Shown here piece after piece: positions 7,032 through 13,112 of a stretch of DNA of 13,831 bases. The translations under genes and the position numbers were made by a program. Origin of the DNA: an uncultured Acidaminococcus sp. (GTDB taxonomy: Bacteria; Bacillota; Negativicutes; Acidaminococcales; Acidaminococcaceae); contig CAAGJR010000165.1 in the NCBI GenBank assembly GCA_900770265.1, positions 1 through 13,831 of the forward strand, given 5' to 3'. The notes under the pieces were generated by a model. The model did no database searches. It had not been told where the DNA came from and saw only the letters and a list, made by a program, of their open reading frames with translations. Position 1 is the stretch's first letter, and every line of letters begins with the position of its first letter.

Positions 7032-7077
7032 GCCTGCGTGAGCAGGCATCCTTCGGCTAGAGACTGTTGACTAGTGA
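7032..7077. repeat. Composite repeat copy B: GC hairpin plus three 7-bp units
   Basis: A 6-bp hairpin (GCCTGC 7032-7037, loop GTGA, GCAGGC 7042-7047) is followed 9 nt later by heptamers CTAGAGA, CTGTTGA and CTAGTGA at 7057-7077. The hairpin sequence differs from copy A, but the layout, the GG before the array and the CTGTTGA second unit are shared. The first unit gives the EamA stop codon on the minus strand. Confidence 0.75.
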
Positions 7078-8001
7078 CTGAGGCTGACGGGAGTCGGCCG
7101 TTTGCTGCACATGGGCTGCCTGTTTCGGCAGTCCATGTGCTTTTTCCGGCCAGTTCACGAACGCCAGGCCGGTCAGGATGTACACCGCGCCCAGGATGGC
7201 AGTGGGCCCGAAGGTCTCTCCGAATACCCAGTGCCCCAGCAGGGACGCGAACAGGGGATTGATGGCGCAGTACATGCCCGTTTCCTCGGCACTGATGTAC
7301 TGCTGGGCCACAGGCTGGAACGTGAAGCCGAAGCAGCTGCAGACCAGCACCAGGAAGGCCAGGGCTTCCCAGGTGAGGGTCCGGGCGGGCAGGAATACGC
7401 CGCCTTCCAGCACCAGGGCCGCTCCGAAGCTCAAAAGCCCCATGAAGCCCATCTGCAGGATGCCCAGGGCTTTGGCATCACTGGTGGCAGCCAGCTTGCC
7501 CGTGGCGATGATGTACAGGGCATAGAAAAATGCCGCTCCCAGGGCCCAGCTTTCTCCGCCGGCAACGGTGAAGCCGGTGCCACCGATGGTCAGGGCTGCC
7601 ACTCCCAGCAGGATGAAGCCGGCGCCCTGCAGGATGCGGGTCTTGGGCAGCCGCCGGTACCAGATGGCCAGAAAGAGCGGTACCAGGGCCAGGGACAGGT
7701 TTTCCAGGAAGGCCACGGTATGGACTTCTGCTGTGCGCAGGGCCTGCATCTCGCAGCCCATGACGCAGAACAGCAGGAAGCCCAAAAGACAGCTCTTTTT
7801 GGCCAGGGAACGGTCCTCGCTCAGGGCCCGGGCGATGTGCCGGTACAGCACGGCCCCCATCACCAGGAAGGCCAGGGTGAACCGGAACCCCAGGGCCTGG
7901 AAGGGAGAGAGTTCCTCCATGGCGAATTTGGAAAAGATAAAGGCGCTGCTCCGGGTGAAGATCACCAGCGCCATCAGCAGTTTGGCAGCAGTCGTGTTCA
8001 T
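7057..8001 (-). CDS. EamA/DMT-superfamily permease
   Basis: This 314-residue integral membrane protein has about ten hydrophobic segments and two EamA repeats. Recognisable parts are SSAFIFSKFAMEELSPFQALGFRF near the N-terminus (first repeat), AALTIGGTGF at the centre, and EETGMYCAINPLFASLLGHWVFGE in the second repeat, a typical DMT pattern. Such permeases export small metabolites or drugs; the substrate cannot be told. I prefer the ATG at 8001-7999 because GGAGG (8013-8009) lies 7 nt before it; an in-frame ATG two codons upstream is only 1 nt from that site. The usual family end is near FVNWPEKAH. About 25 further residues are written by a terminator-like hairpin and the heptamer array, including the stop codon. 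It is divergent from the LysR gene and may be its target. Confidence 0.92.
   Translation of the reverse strand: MNTTAAKLLMALVIFTRSSAFIFSKFAMEELSPFQALGFRFTLAFLVMGAVLYRHIARALSEDRSLAKKSCLLGFLLFCVMGCEMQALRTAEVHTVAFLENLSLALVPLFLAIWYRRLPKTRILQGAGFILLGVAALTIGGTGFTVAGGESWALGAAFFYALYIIATGKLAATSDAKALGILQMGFMGLLSFGAALVLEGGVFLPARTLTWEALAFLVLVCSCFGFTFQPVAQQYISAEETGMYCAINPLFASLLGHWVFGETFGPTAILGAVYILTGLAFVNWPEKAHGLPKQAAHVQQTADSRQPQSLVNSL
7107..7145 (+). terminator. Rho-independent terminator on the + strand inside the EamA 3' coding end
   Basis: GCACATGGGCTGCC (7107-7120) pairs with GGCAGTCCATGTGC (7127-7140) with one wobble pair over loop TGTTTC, followed by TTTTT (7141-7145). It faces transcription coming from the MATE side. 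On the minus strand the same bases code for EamA tail residues and no T-tract follows the stem, so it would not act as a good terminator for EamA itself. Confidence 0.75.
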
Positions 8002-8008
8002 GATCATT

Positions 8009-8016
8009 CCTCCTTT
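8009..8016 (-). promoter_or_regulatory. EamA ribosome binding site
   Basis: On the minus strand this reads AAAGGAGG. Its 7-nt spacing favours the second of two in-frame ATG codons as the EamA start. Confidence 0.8.
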
Positions 8017-8082
8017 GTTGTCCTTCCCTGCGACGGCTGTGACGAAAAGGAACAGCCTAGTCCTGTGGAAAAGGGAAGGGGG

Positions 8083-8100
8083 ACCAGCCGGATGGCTGGT
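8083..8100. other. Perfect 7-bp hairpin in the EamA leader
   Basis: ACCAGCC and GGCTGGT flank the loop GGAT. It lies in the roughly 125-nt untranslated leader expected for the EamA transcript, between its -10 (8134-8139) and its start. No T-tract follows in either direction, so it is not a terminator. I recognise no riboswitch class here. Confidence 0.4.
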
Positions 8101-8133
8101 GGATAGGTTTTACACCCCACATTCTTTGTCTGT

Positions 8134-8139
8134 ATTATA
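8134..8139 (-). promoter_or_regulatory. Probable EamA promoter -10 box
   Basis: TATAAT reads on the minus strand. A weak TTCTTG at 8162-8157 stands 17 nt upstream as the -35 box and overlaps the first LysR-type dyad. The poor -35 suggests a promoter that needs an activator. Confidence 0.55.
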
Positions 8140-8153
8140 AAGTGAAATCTATC

Positions 8154-8183
8154 TTGCAAGAAGCGCAATAAATACATTATAAT
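8154..8183 (+). promoter_or_regulatory. LysR gene promoter
   Basis: TTGCAA (8154-8159) and a perfect TATAAT (8178-8183) are spaced by 18 nt. Transcription would begin near 8190, inside the second dyad, leaving a leader of about 27 nt before the LysR ribosome binding site and start region. Confidence 0.65.
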
Positions 8184-8199
8184 ATTGCATAAATCGCAA
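8154..8199. promoter_or_regulatory. Twin TTGC-N7-GCAA dyads, likely LysR-type operators
   Basis: Identical half-sites with identical 7-nt spacing lie at 8154-8168 and 8185-8199, 31 bp apart, which is about three helical turns. Each contains the T-N11-A pattern known for LysR-type regulators. The first covers the -35 boxes of both divergent promoters; the second covers the LysR transcription start. This layout fits autorepression and control of EamA by the adjacent LysR. Confidence 0.65.
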
Positions 8200-8204
8200 T
8201 ACAA

Positions 8205-8211
8205 AAGGAGG
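8205..8211 (+). promoter_or_regulatory. LysR ribosome binding site
   Basis: AAGGAGG lies 5 nt before an ATC codon at 8217, in frame with the LysR protein. No ATG, GTG or TTG in this frame lies between the upstream TAA at 8190 and the GTG at 8256. The site therefore points to a non-standard start codon or to a base change there. Confidence 0.65.
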
Positions 8212-8216
8212 GGTGG

Positions 8217-9119
8217 ATCACGGAAACCAATAAATACAAGGCCCTGCTCCAGGCGGTGGAGCAGGGGAGCATCACGGCCGCGGCCCGGGAGCTGGAATAT
8301 TCCCCCTCCGGCCTTACCCGGGTACTGGACAGCCTGGAAAAAGACCTGGGGTTTCCCCTGCTCCAGCGCAGTCCCCAGGGGGTGGAGCTCACCCTGGAAG
8401 GCGAAAACCTGCTGCCCGCCATCCAGGAACTGTTGTACTGGGCCGGCCAGATCGAAGAACGCAGTGACAGCCTGAAGGGCCTGGACCAGGGGGAACTGCA
8501 CATCGGCAGCTACTATAGCATCGCCTCCTGCTGGCTGCCCGCCATTTTGCGGGATTTCCAGCGGGATTATCCCCACATCCGGGTCCACGTACAGGAAGCA
8601 GGCAATAAGACCCTGCTCCAGGGCCTGCGGGACCGGAAACTCAGCTGCTGCCTGTTCAACAAAAATCCCGGGTACCAGGGCGACTGGATCCCCCTGTACC
8701 AGGACCGGCTGGTGGCCTGGATCCCTGAGGGCCATCCCCTGGCACAGAAAAAGGCCATCCGCCCAGACGAGCTGGACGGACAGCCTTTCATCGATCCGCT
8801 GCCCCATCAGGGGACGGATACGGGTTCGTTCCTGAAGAAATACCATGTGCAGCCGGATGTCCGGTTCACTACCAGCAACATGTACACCTGCTGGACCATG
8901 GTGGAGGCAGGGCTGGGGCTTTCCATGGACAATGCCCTGAGCAGCCGGCGCTGGAGCGGCGCCGTGCGGGTCGTGCCCTTCGATACCCCCGACCGGCTGG
9001 AACTGGGCATCGCCCTGCCCTCCCGCCGGGAAGCCTCACCGGCCCTCAAGAAATTCATCCAATATGTGAAACGGACGGTGGAGGACCTTACCCGGCAAAG
9101 TGGAACACCACGCCGATGA
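8217..9119 (+). CDS. LysR family transcriptional regulator (start codon non-standard)
   Basis: From ATC 8217 the protein has 300 residues, the normal LysR length. The N-terminal winged helix-turn-helix is clear: TETNKYKALLQAVEQGSITA, then AARELEYSPSGLTRVLDSLE and LGFPLLQRSPQGVELT. An effector-binding domain follows, with GELHIGSYYSIASCWLPAIL, a dimer-forming middle and LVAWIPEGHPLA. The first conventional start, GTG at 8256, would remove the first DNA-binding helix and has no ribosome binding site, so I start at the ATC that follows AAGGAGG. The gene is divergent from EamA across the dyad-bearing promoter region. Its 3' end overlaps the convergent CHR gene by 32 bp. The effector is unknown. 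Confidence 0.88.
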   Translation: MTETNKYKALLQAVEQGSITAAARELEYSPSGLTRVLDSLEKDLGFPLLQRSPQGVELTLEGENLLPAIQELLYWAGQIEERSDSLKGLDQGELHIGSYYSIASCWLPAILRDFQRDYPHIRVHVQEAGNKTLLQGLRDRKLSCCLFNKNPGYQGDWIPLYQDRLVAWIPEGHPLAQKKAIRPDELDGQPFIDPLPHQGTDTGSFLKKYHVQPDVRFTTSNMYTCWTMVEAGLGLSMDNALSSRRWSGAVRVVPFDTPDRLELGIALPSRREASPALKKFIQYVKRTVEDLTRQSGTPRR

Positions 9120-9660
9120 CGGCGCTGGCGGCCAGGAAGGCCACCGGATGGACTTTCTTGTATTTGTTGGTCAGGACCAGCAGGATCACCGCCAGCAGGA
9201 TGGACCGGAAATTGAACAGCCCGGCCCAGTTGCCGGTGTTCCAGGCTTCCGGATGCAGCAGCGTTACCTTGGTCACCAAAAGACCGGCCGCGGCGATCAG
9301 GCCGGCGGAAGCGGCCCGCAGTCCGTACATGACAGCTTTTACGTATTTGCTGTCTCCGAACCGTTTCAGGAACTGGGATACGATCAGGATGACGATGACG
9401 GAGGGGGTGACCAGGCCGAACGTGGCCACAAGGGCACCGGGGACGCCGGCGATGTGATAGCCCACGTAGGTGGCCGTGTTGACCCCGATGGGGCCGGGGG
9501 TGGATTCAGATACGGCGATCATGTTCAAAAGATCCGTGGTGGTGAACCAGCCCGTAGCCTCAGCCAGTTTGGCCAGGAACGGGATGGTGGCCATGCCGCC
9601 GCCCACGGCGAACAGTCCGATCTTGAAGAATTCCCAGAACATCTGGAGGAAGAGTCCCAT
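9088..9660 (-). CDS. Chromate transporter family protein, half-size (CHR), second gene of pair
   Basis: This 190-residue single-domain CHR protein has the hallmark stretches FFKIGLFAVGGGMATIPFL near the N-terminus, VSESTPGPIGVNTATYVGY, and GLVTPSVIVILIVSQFL. In the family, short CHR proteins come as adjacent pairs that together equal one long ChrA. They are often called chromate exporters, though their native substrate in anaerobes is uncertain. The ATG at 9660 overlaps the stop of the upstream partner by one base; a GTG one codon earlier (9663) is an alternative. GGAGG lies 9 nt before the ATG and 6 nt before the GTG. The 3' end overlaps the convergent LysR gene by 32 bp and no terminator is seen between them. 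Confidence 0.92.
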   Translation of the reverse strand: MGLFLQMFWEFFKIGLFAVGGGMATIPFLAKLAEATGWFTTTDLLNMIAVSESTPGPIGVNTATYVGYHIAGVPGALVATFGLVTPSVIVILIVSQFLKRFGDSKYVKAVMYGLRAASAGLIAAAGLLVTKVTLLHPEAWNTGNWAGLFNFRSILLAVILLVLTNKYKKVHPVAFLAASAVIGVVFHFAG

Positions 9661-10199
9661 CACAGCTCACCTCCCTGCTTTTTGGCCGCCAGGCCCACGA
9701 GACCGGCAGCCACCACCAGCCAGGCCGGAGAAATGTTGGAAAGCAGGTTCACGACCATGATGATGAAGAAAAGGGTCCAGGTCAGTTTGTCCACCAGGGC
9801 TCCTTTGGCCAGCTTCCTGACGGCGTTGAAGATCAGCACGCACACACCCACCCGGATGCCGGCAAAAGCATCCTTTACCGCCTGGAACGAGGCAAAATTG
9901 GCCAGGCAGGCGGCAATCACCGTGATGATGATGATGGAAGGAGTGATGACACCCAGCGTGGCCACGATGCCGCCGATGGTGCCTTTCCGTTTCACCCCGA
10001 TGAACGTGGCCGTGTTCACGGCAATCACGCCCGGGGTGCACTGGCCGATGGCAAAGTAGTCAGCCAGTTCGGCTTCTTCCGCCCAATGGTATTTTTCCAC
10101 CACTTCGGCCTGCAGGATGGGCAGCATGGCATAACCGCCGCCGAAAGTCACTGCACCGATGCGGGCAAAGACAGTAAATAATTTGATGAGTTCGTCCAT
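9660..10199 (-). CDS. Chromate transporter family protein, half-size (CHR), first gene of pair
   Basis: From the ATG at 10199 this is a 179-residue CHR protein. Typical stretches are LFTVFARIGAVTFGGGYAML at the N-terminus, AIGQCTPGVIAVNTATFIG, and ATLGVITPSIIIITVIA. The Gly-Gly-Gly-Tyr-Ala-Met-Leu-Pro motif and the CTPGVIAVNTATF block are the signature of the family. The chosen ATG is preceded by GGAGGTG at 10211-10205; an upstream in-frame extension to 10295 lacks family sequence and crosses the promoter. Its TGA stop overlaps the next gene, so the two halves are surely co-translated. The promoter stands immediately upstream with a leader of only about 15 nt. Confidence 0.93.
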   Translation of the reverse strand: MDELIKLFTVFARIGAVTFGGGYAMLPILQAEVVEKYHWAEEAELADYFAIGQCTPGVIAVNTATFIGVKRKGTIGGIVATLGVITPSIIIITVIAACLANFASFQAVKDAFAGIRVGVCVLIFNAVRKLAKGALVDKLTWTLFFIIMVVNLLSNISPAWLVVAAGLVGLAAKKQGGEL

Positions 10200-10221
10200 G
10201 GGAACACCTCCGATTCTTTTA

Positions 10222-10250
10222 AGTGTAACACGGGGGCAAACAGGTGTAAA
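10222..10250 (-). promoter_or_regulatory. Promoter of the CHR gene pair
   Basis: On the minus strand TTTACA (10250-10245) and TACACT (10227-10222) are separated by 17 nt. Both are close to the sigma-70 consensus. The ribosome binding site of the first CHR gene begins about 10 nt after the -10 box. Confidence 0.6.
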
Positions 10251-10315
10251 CCATGGAAAACGCATGACGGGAAAGGGCGGGAACAAATTCGTCACAAAAT
10301 CGGGAACTTAGGAAA

Positions 10316-10344
10316 TTGTAGATTTCGTAAAACTGTACTATAAT
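10316..10344 (+). promoter_or_regulatory. Promoter of the wecA-wecB-atp operon
   Basis: TTGTAG (10316-10321) and a perfect TATAAT (10339-10344) are spaced by 17 nt. The transcript would carry a leader of about 95 nt before the wecA GTG. I see no recognised leader element in it. Confidence 0.65.
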
Positions 10345-10445
10345 AAATCTGTATGAGCAAAAGATGAAATACAAAATACAGAGAATCAAAACAGGGAAGG
10401 GAAGGTTCCTTTTCCTGGGCGGGACACCGCAGAAAGGCTTGTTTT

Positions 10446-11459
10446 GTGAAAACGTATCTATTGGCATTGAGCATCTCGCTGGTCATCAGCTGGGTATTGA
10501 CCCCCTTCGTCAAGAAACTGGCGTTCAAGATCGGGGCTGTGGACCGGCCCAACGCCCGGAAGGTCCACCACCGGATCATGCCCCGGATGGGCGGGCTGGC
10601 CATCTACATCGGGTTCATGGCGGCCGCTGTGACCTGTATGGAACTGACCCGTGATGTGGTGGGTATCCTGCTGGGCGGCACGGTCATTGCCATTGTGGGG
10701 ATCCTGGACGACATGTTCCAGCTGGCCGCCAAGGTGAAACTGGTGGGGCAGATCATCGCCGCCCTGGTGCCGGTATTCTTCGGCGTCCGGATCGAATGGC
10801 TGAACAATCCCTGGGGAGGCTACTTCTATTTGAATTACCTTTCCATTCCCTTTACGGTATTCTGGATCGTCAGCTTCACGAATGTGGTGAACCTGATCGA
10901 CGGTCTGGACGGCCTGGCTGCCGGCGTATCCGCCATCGCTTCCGTGACGGTGATCATGGTGGCCCTGCAGCAGGGCCTGTACCCGGTGGCTGTATTGACG
11001 GCGGCTCTGGCCGGCGGCATCATCGGTTTCATCCGGTACAACTTCAACCCGGCTACCATCTTCATGGGAGATACGGGCAGCCTGTTCTTAGGCTATATGC
11101 TGGCTGCCATTTCCATTTTCGGAGCTGTGAAGAGCGCCGCCACCATCGCATTGCTGGTGCCGGCCATTGCCCTGGGCCTGCCCATCATGGACACGGCCTT
11201 TGCCATCGTGCGCCGTTACAAGAACGGCCGGCCCATCTTCAGTCCGGATAAGGGACATATCCATCACCGCCTGCTGGCCATGGGCTTCAGCCAGCGGCAG
11301 GCTGTGATTTTCATGTATTTGATCAGTGCAGGGCTGTGCCTGACGGCCGTCCTGCTGACAGAAATGGAGGGGATCTATGCCATTGCACTGCTGGTATTCC
11401 TGCTGGCGGTGATCTTCATTGGCGCACGGAAAATCGGGATTTTACAGGACAGATCATGA
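10446..11459 (+). CDS. wecA: Polyprenyl-phosphate N-acetylglucosamine-1-phosphate transferase (WecA/TagO family)
   Basis: This 337-residue membrane protein of about ten or eleven segments belongs to the MraY/WecA glycosyltransferase-4 family. Motifs in order are DRPNARKVHHRIMPRMGGLA at 33-52, VGILDDMFQL with the Asp-Asp pair at 88-89, NLIDGLDGLAAG at 149-160, FMGDTGSLFLGY at 206-217, and the cytoplasmic His-rich KGHIHHRLL at 269-277. The enzyme places GlcNAc-1-phosphate on undecaprenyl phosphate, the first step of many surface glycans. The start is a GTG with AGAAAGG about 9 nt upstream. wecB follows after 17 nt, which supports GlcNAc/ManNAc polymer synthesis. WecA and TagO cannot be separated by sequence alone here. 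Confidence 0.92.
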   Translation: MKTYLLALSISLVISWVLTPFVKKLAFKIGAVDRPNARKVHHRIMPRMGGLAIYIGFMAAAVTCMELTRDVVGILLGGTVIAIVGILDDMFQLAAKVKLVGQIIAALVPVFFGVRIEWLNNPWGGYFYLNYLSIPFTVFWIVSFTNVVNLIDGLDGLAAGVSAIASVTVIMVALQQGLYPVAVLTAALAGGIIGFIRYNFNPATIFMGDTGSLFLGYMLAAISIFGAVKSAATIALLVPAIALGLPIMDTAFAIVRRYKNGRPIFSPDKGHIHHRLLAMGFSQRQAVIFMYLISAGLCLTAVLLTEMEGIYAIALLVFLLAVIFIGARKIGILQDRS

Positions 11460-11476
11460 AATAGGGGCGAAGAACA

Positions 11477-12643
11477 ATGGAAAAATTGAAAGTCATGACG
11501 ATTTTCGGTACCCGTCCGGAGGCCATCAAGATGTGCCCCCTGGTACTGGAAATGAAAAAATATCCGGATATGCTGGAACCCATCGTGGCAGTGACGGCCC
11601 AGCACCGGGAAATGCTGGATCAGGTCCTGGACCTGTTCCAGATCAAGCCGGACTATGATCTGAACATCATGACCGCCGGCCAGACGTTATACGATGTGAC
11701 CAGCCGGGCCCTCATGGGGCTGAAGGATGTGCTGGAGGAAGCGAAACCTGACCTGGTGCTGGTCCATGGGGACACCACCACCACGTTCGTGGGGGCCCTG
11801 GCTTCCTTCTACAAGCAGATCCCCGTGGGTCATGTGGAAGCCGGACTGCGGACCGGGAACAAGTACTCTCCCTTTCCGGAAGAGATGAACCGGAAGCTGA
11901 CCGCAGCCATCACGGATTTCCATTTTGCACCCACCAGCAATGCCAAAGCCAACCTGCTGAAGGAAAACATCAAGGAAGATGACATCTACGTCACCGGCAA
12001 CACGGTAATCGATGCCCTGCAGGCCACGGTGAAGAAAGACTTCGACTTCCACAATCCCAAACTGGAGGAGGCCATCCGCAGCGATCACAAACTGATCCTC
12101 ATGACCACCCACCGGCGGGAGAACCTGGGGGCGCCCATGCGCCATGTGTACCAGGCCCTGAAGGAAGTCCTGAAAGATAACCCCAACGCAGAAGCCATTT
12201 TCCCCATGCACAAGAATCCCAAGGTGCGGGAAGTGGCCGAAGCCGTCCTGGGCAAGATGGATCGGGTCCATCTGCTGGAACCCATGGACTATGAACCCTT
12301 TGCCAATCTGATGGCCCGGGTGGATATCGTCCTCACGGACTCCGGCGGAATTCAGGAGGAAGCACCGGCCCTGGGCAAACCGGTCCTGGTGCTGCGCAAC
12401 ACCACGGAACGGCCGGAAGCCGTTACGGCCGGCACGGTGAAACTGATCGGCACCGGCAAGGAAGATGTGTATGCCGCCACCAGCCGGCTGCTGAATGATG
12501 AGAAATACTATCGGTCCATGGCCGAAGCCGTCAACCCCTACGGGGATGGCCAGGCGGCCAAACGGATCGTGACCTATCTGCTCCATACCCATGGGTATCC
12601 TGTAGAAGTGATGCCGGAGTTCCATGGGGGAGAGAAGCGGTAA
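11477..12643 (+). CDS. wecB: UDP-N-acetylglucosamine 2-epimerase (non-hydrolysing)
   Basis: The 388-residue length is normal for WecB/MnaA. The N-terminus IFGTRPEAIKMCPLV is the family signature. Counterparts of the known active-site residues are Asp99 in VHGDTT, Glu121 in HVEAGLRT, Glu135 in FPEEMNR and His212 in THRREN. The C-terminal half has LTDSGGIQEEAPALGKPVLVLR, the UDP-binding block. It converts UDP-GlcNAc to UDP-ManNAc in the cytoplasm for surface polymers. An AGGGGCGA site lies about 6 nt before the ATG. It is sandwiched between wecA and the ATP synthase genes, a gene order I recall from several Firmicutes. Confidence 0.96.
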   Translation: MEKLKVMTIFGTRPEAIKMCPLVLEMKKYPDMLEPIVAVTAQHREMLDQVLDLFQIKPDYDLNIMTAGQTLYDVTSRALMGLKDVLEEAKPDLVLVHGDTTTTFVGALASFYKQIPVGHVEAGLRTGNKYSPFPEEMNRKLTAAITDFHFAPTSNAKANLLKENIKEDDIYVTGNTVIDALQATVKKDFDFHNPKLEEAIRSDHKLILMTTHRRENLGAPMRHVYQALKEVLKDNPNAEAIFPMHKNPKVREVAEAVLGKMDRVHLLEPMDYEPFANLMARVDIVLTDSGGIQEEAPALGKPVLVLRNTTERPEAVTAGTVKLIGTGKEDVYAATSRLLNDEKYYRSMAEAVNPYGDGQAAKRIVTYLLHTHGYPVEVMPEFHGGEKR

Positions 12644-12649
12644 GCCACC

Positions 12650-13066
12650 ATGGTTGCCCTGAAGAAAGAGCCCCCGGGTACTCCGGAGGCTCCTTCGGAT
12701 ATGAAGAAACAGGCACGGCGGATCGTCCTGGGGCAGCTGGCACTGCTGGGGTTCCTGGCCCTGGCAGCCCTGGGCTTCGGGGCCCGTCCCCTGGGCGTAG
12801 GCCTGGGCATCCTGGCCGGGCTGGGGGATACGCTGCTGGTGCTGTGGGGCATCCTCAGCGGCATGGGAAAACCGCCCCAGCAGGCGGCCCTTGCCATGCA
12901 CCGGCTCATGTTCCTGCGTATCGCTGTACTGCTGGTGTGGACCGTGGCCGCGTTGAAGCTGAAGAGCCAGCCGGTGCTGGTGCTGCTCAGCTTCGTCTGT
13001 TTGAATGTTGGTTTGGTGATGCAGATGGCCCGCTGCCATCTTGGAGATAAAAAGCAGCAGCCCTAG
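12650..13066 (+). CDS. atpI: ATP synthase subunit I (AtpI-like)
   Basis: This 138-residue protein has four hydrophobic segments, at about residues 25-43, 48-68, 85-104 and 106-124, after a charged Pro-rich start. This pattern and its place directly before atpB fit the poorly conserved ATP synthase subunit I family. Such proteins help assemble the c-ring or supply Mg2+. The middle has GLGILAGLGDTLLVLWGI, in line with the Gly-rich segment of the family. The ATG at 12650 lies 6 nt after wecB but has no close ribosome binding site; an in-frame ATG at 12701 has GGAGG 11 nt upstream and is a possible true start. The call leans on position. Confidence 0.75.
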   Translation: MVALKKEPPGTPEAPSDMKKQARRIVLGQLALLGFLALAALGFGARPLGVGLGILAGLGDTLLVLWGILSGMGKPPQQAALAMHRLMFLRIAVLLVWTVAALKLKSQPVLVLLSFVCLNVGLVMQMARCHLGDKKQQP

Positions 13067-13075
13067 GGCGGCTGC
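13057..13075 (+). other. Hairpin across the atpI stop codon
   Basis: GCAGCC (13057-13062) and GGCTGC (13070-13075) can pair around a loop that holds the atpI TAG. No T-tract follows. It may mark an mRNA processing or attenuation point before atpB, or may mean nothing. Confidence 0.3.
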
Positions 13076-13112
13076 CTCCTCAAACATCAGAAATTTTGAA
13101 AAAGGAAGTGAT

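Larger units (their letters stand above)
6726..7056. other. Gene-free repeat-rich segment between convergent MATE and EamA genes
   Basis: No plausible gene lies in these 331 bases; the open frames across it are short or are shadows. It holds the end of heptamer array C, the MATE terminator, three copies of a TACCGGGCGA-bearing palindromic repeat (6795-7000) and the hairpin of composite repeat B. An AT-richer stretch at 6841-6887 without a recognisable signal separates the first two palindromes. Confidence 0.8.

Noticed and set aside
6726..7056. Insertion sequence remnant between MATE and EamA
   Set aside because: No transposase fragment or target-site duplication is visible; the inverted repeats belong to the palindromic units themselves.
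8083..8111. Third composite repeat copy (hairpin followed by ATAGG)
   Set aside because: The hairpin resembles copy A and ATAGG follows it, but there is no heptamer array, so the likeness may be chance.
8002..8133. Riboswitch in the EamA leader
   Set aside because: The leader is long enough and has one perfect hairpin, but I can match no conserved core of a known class and no terminator or sequestering stem is clear.
10200..10295. N-terminal extension of the first CHR gene to 10295
   Set aside because: It crosses a good promoter and ribosome binding site and has no CHR-family sequence.
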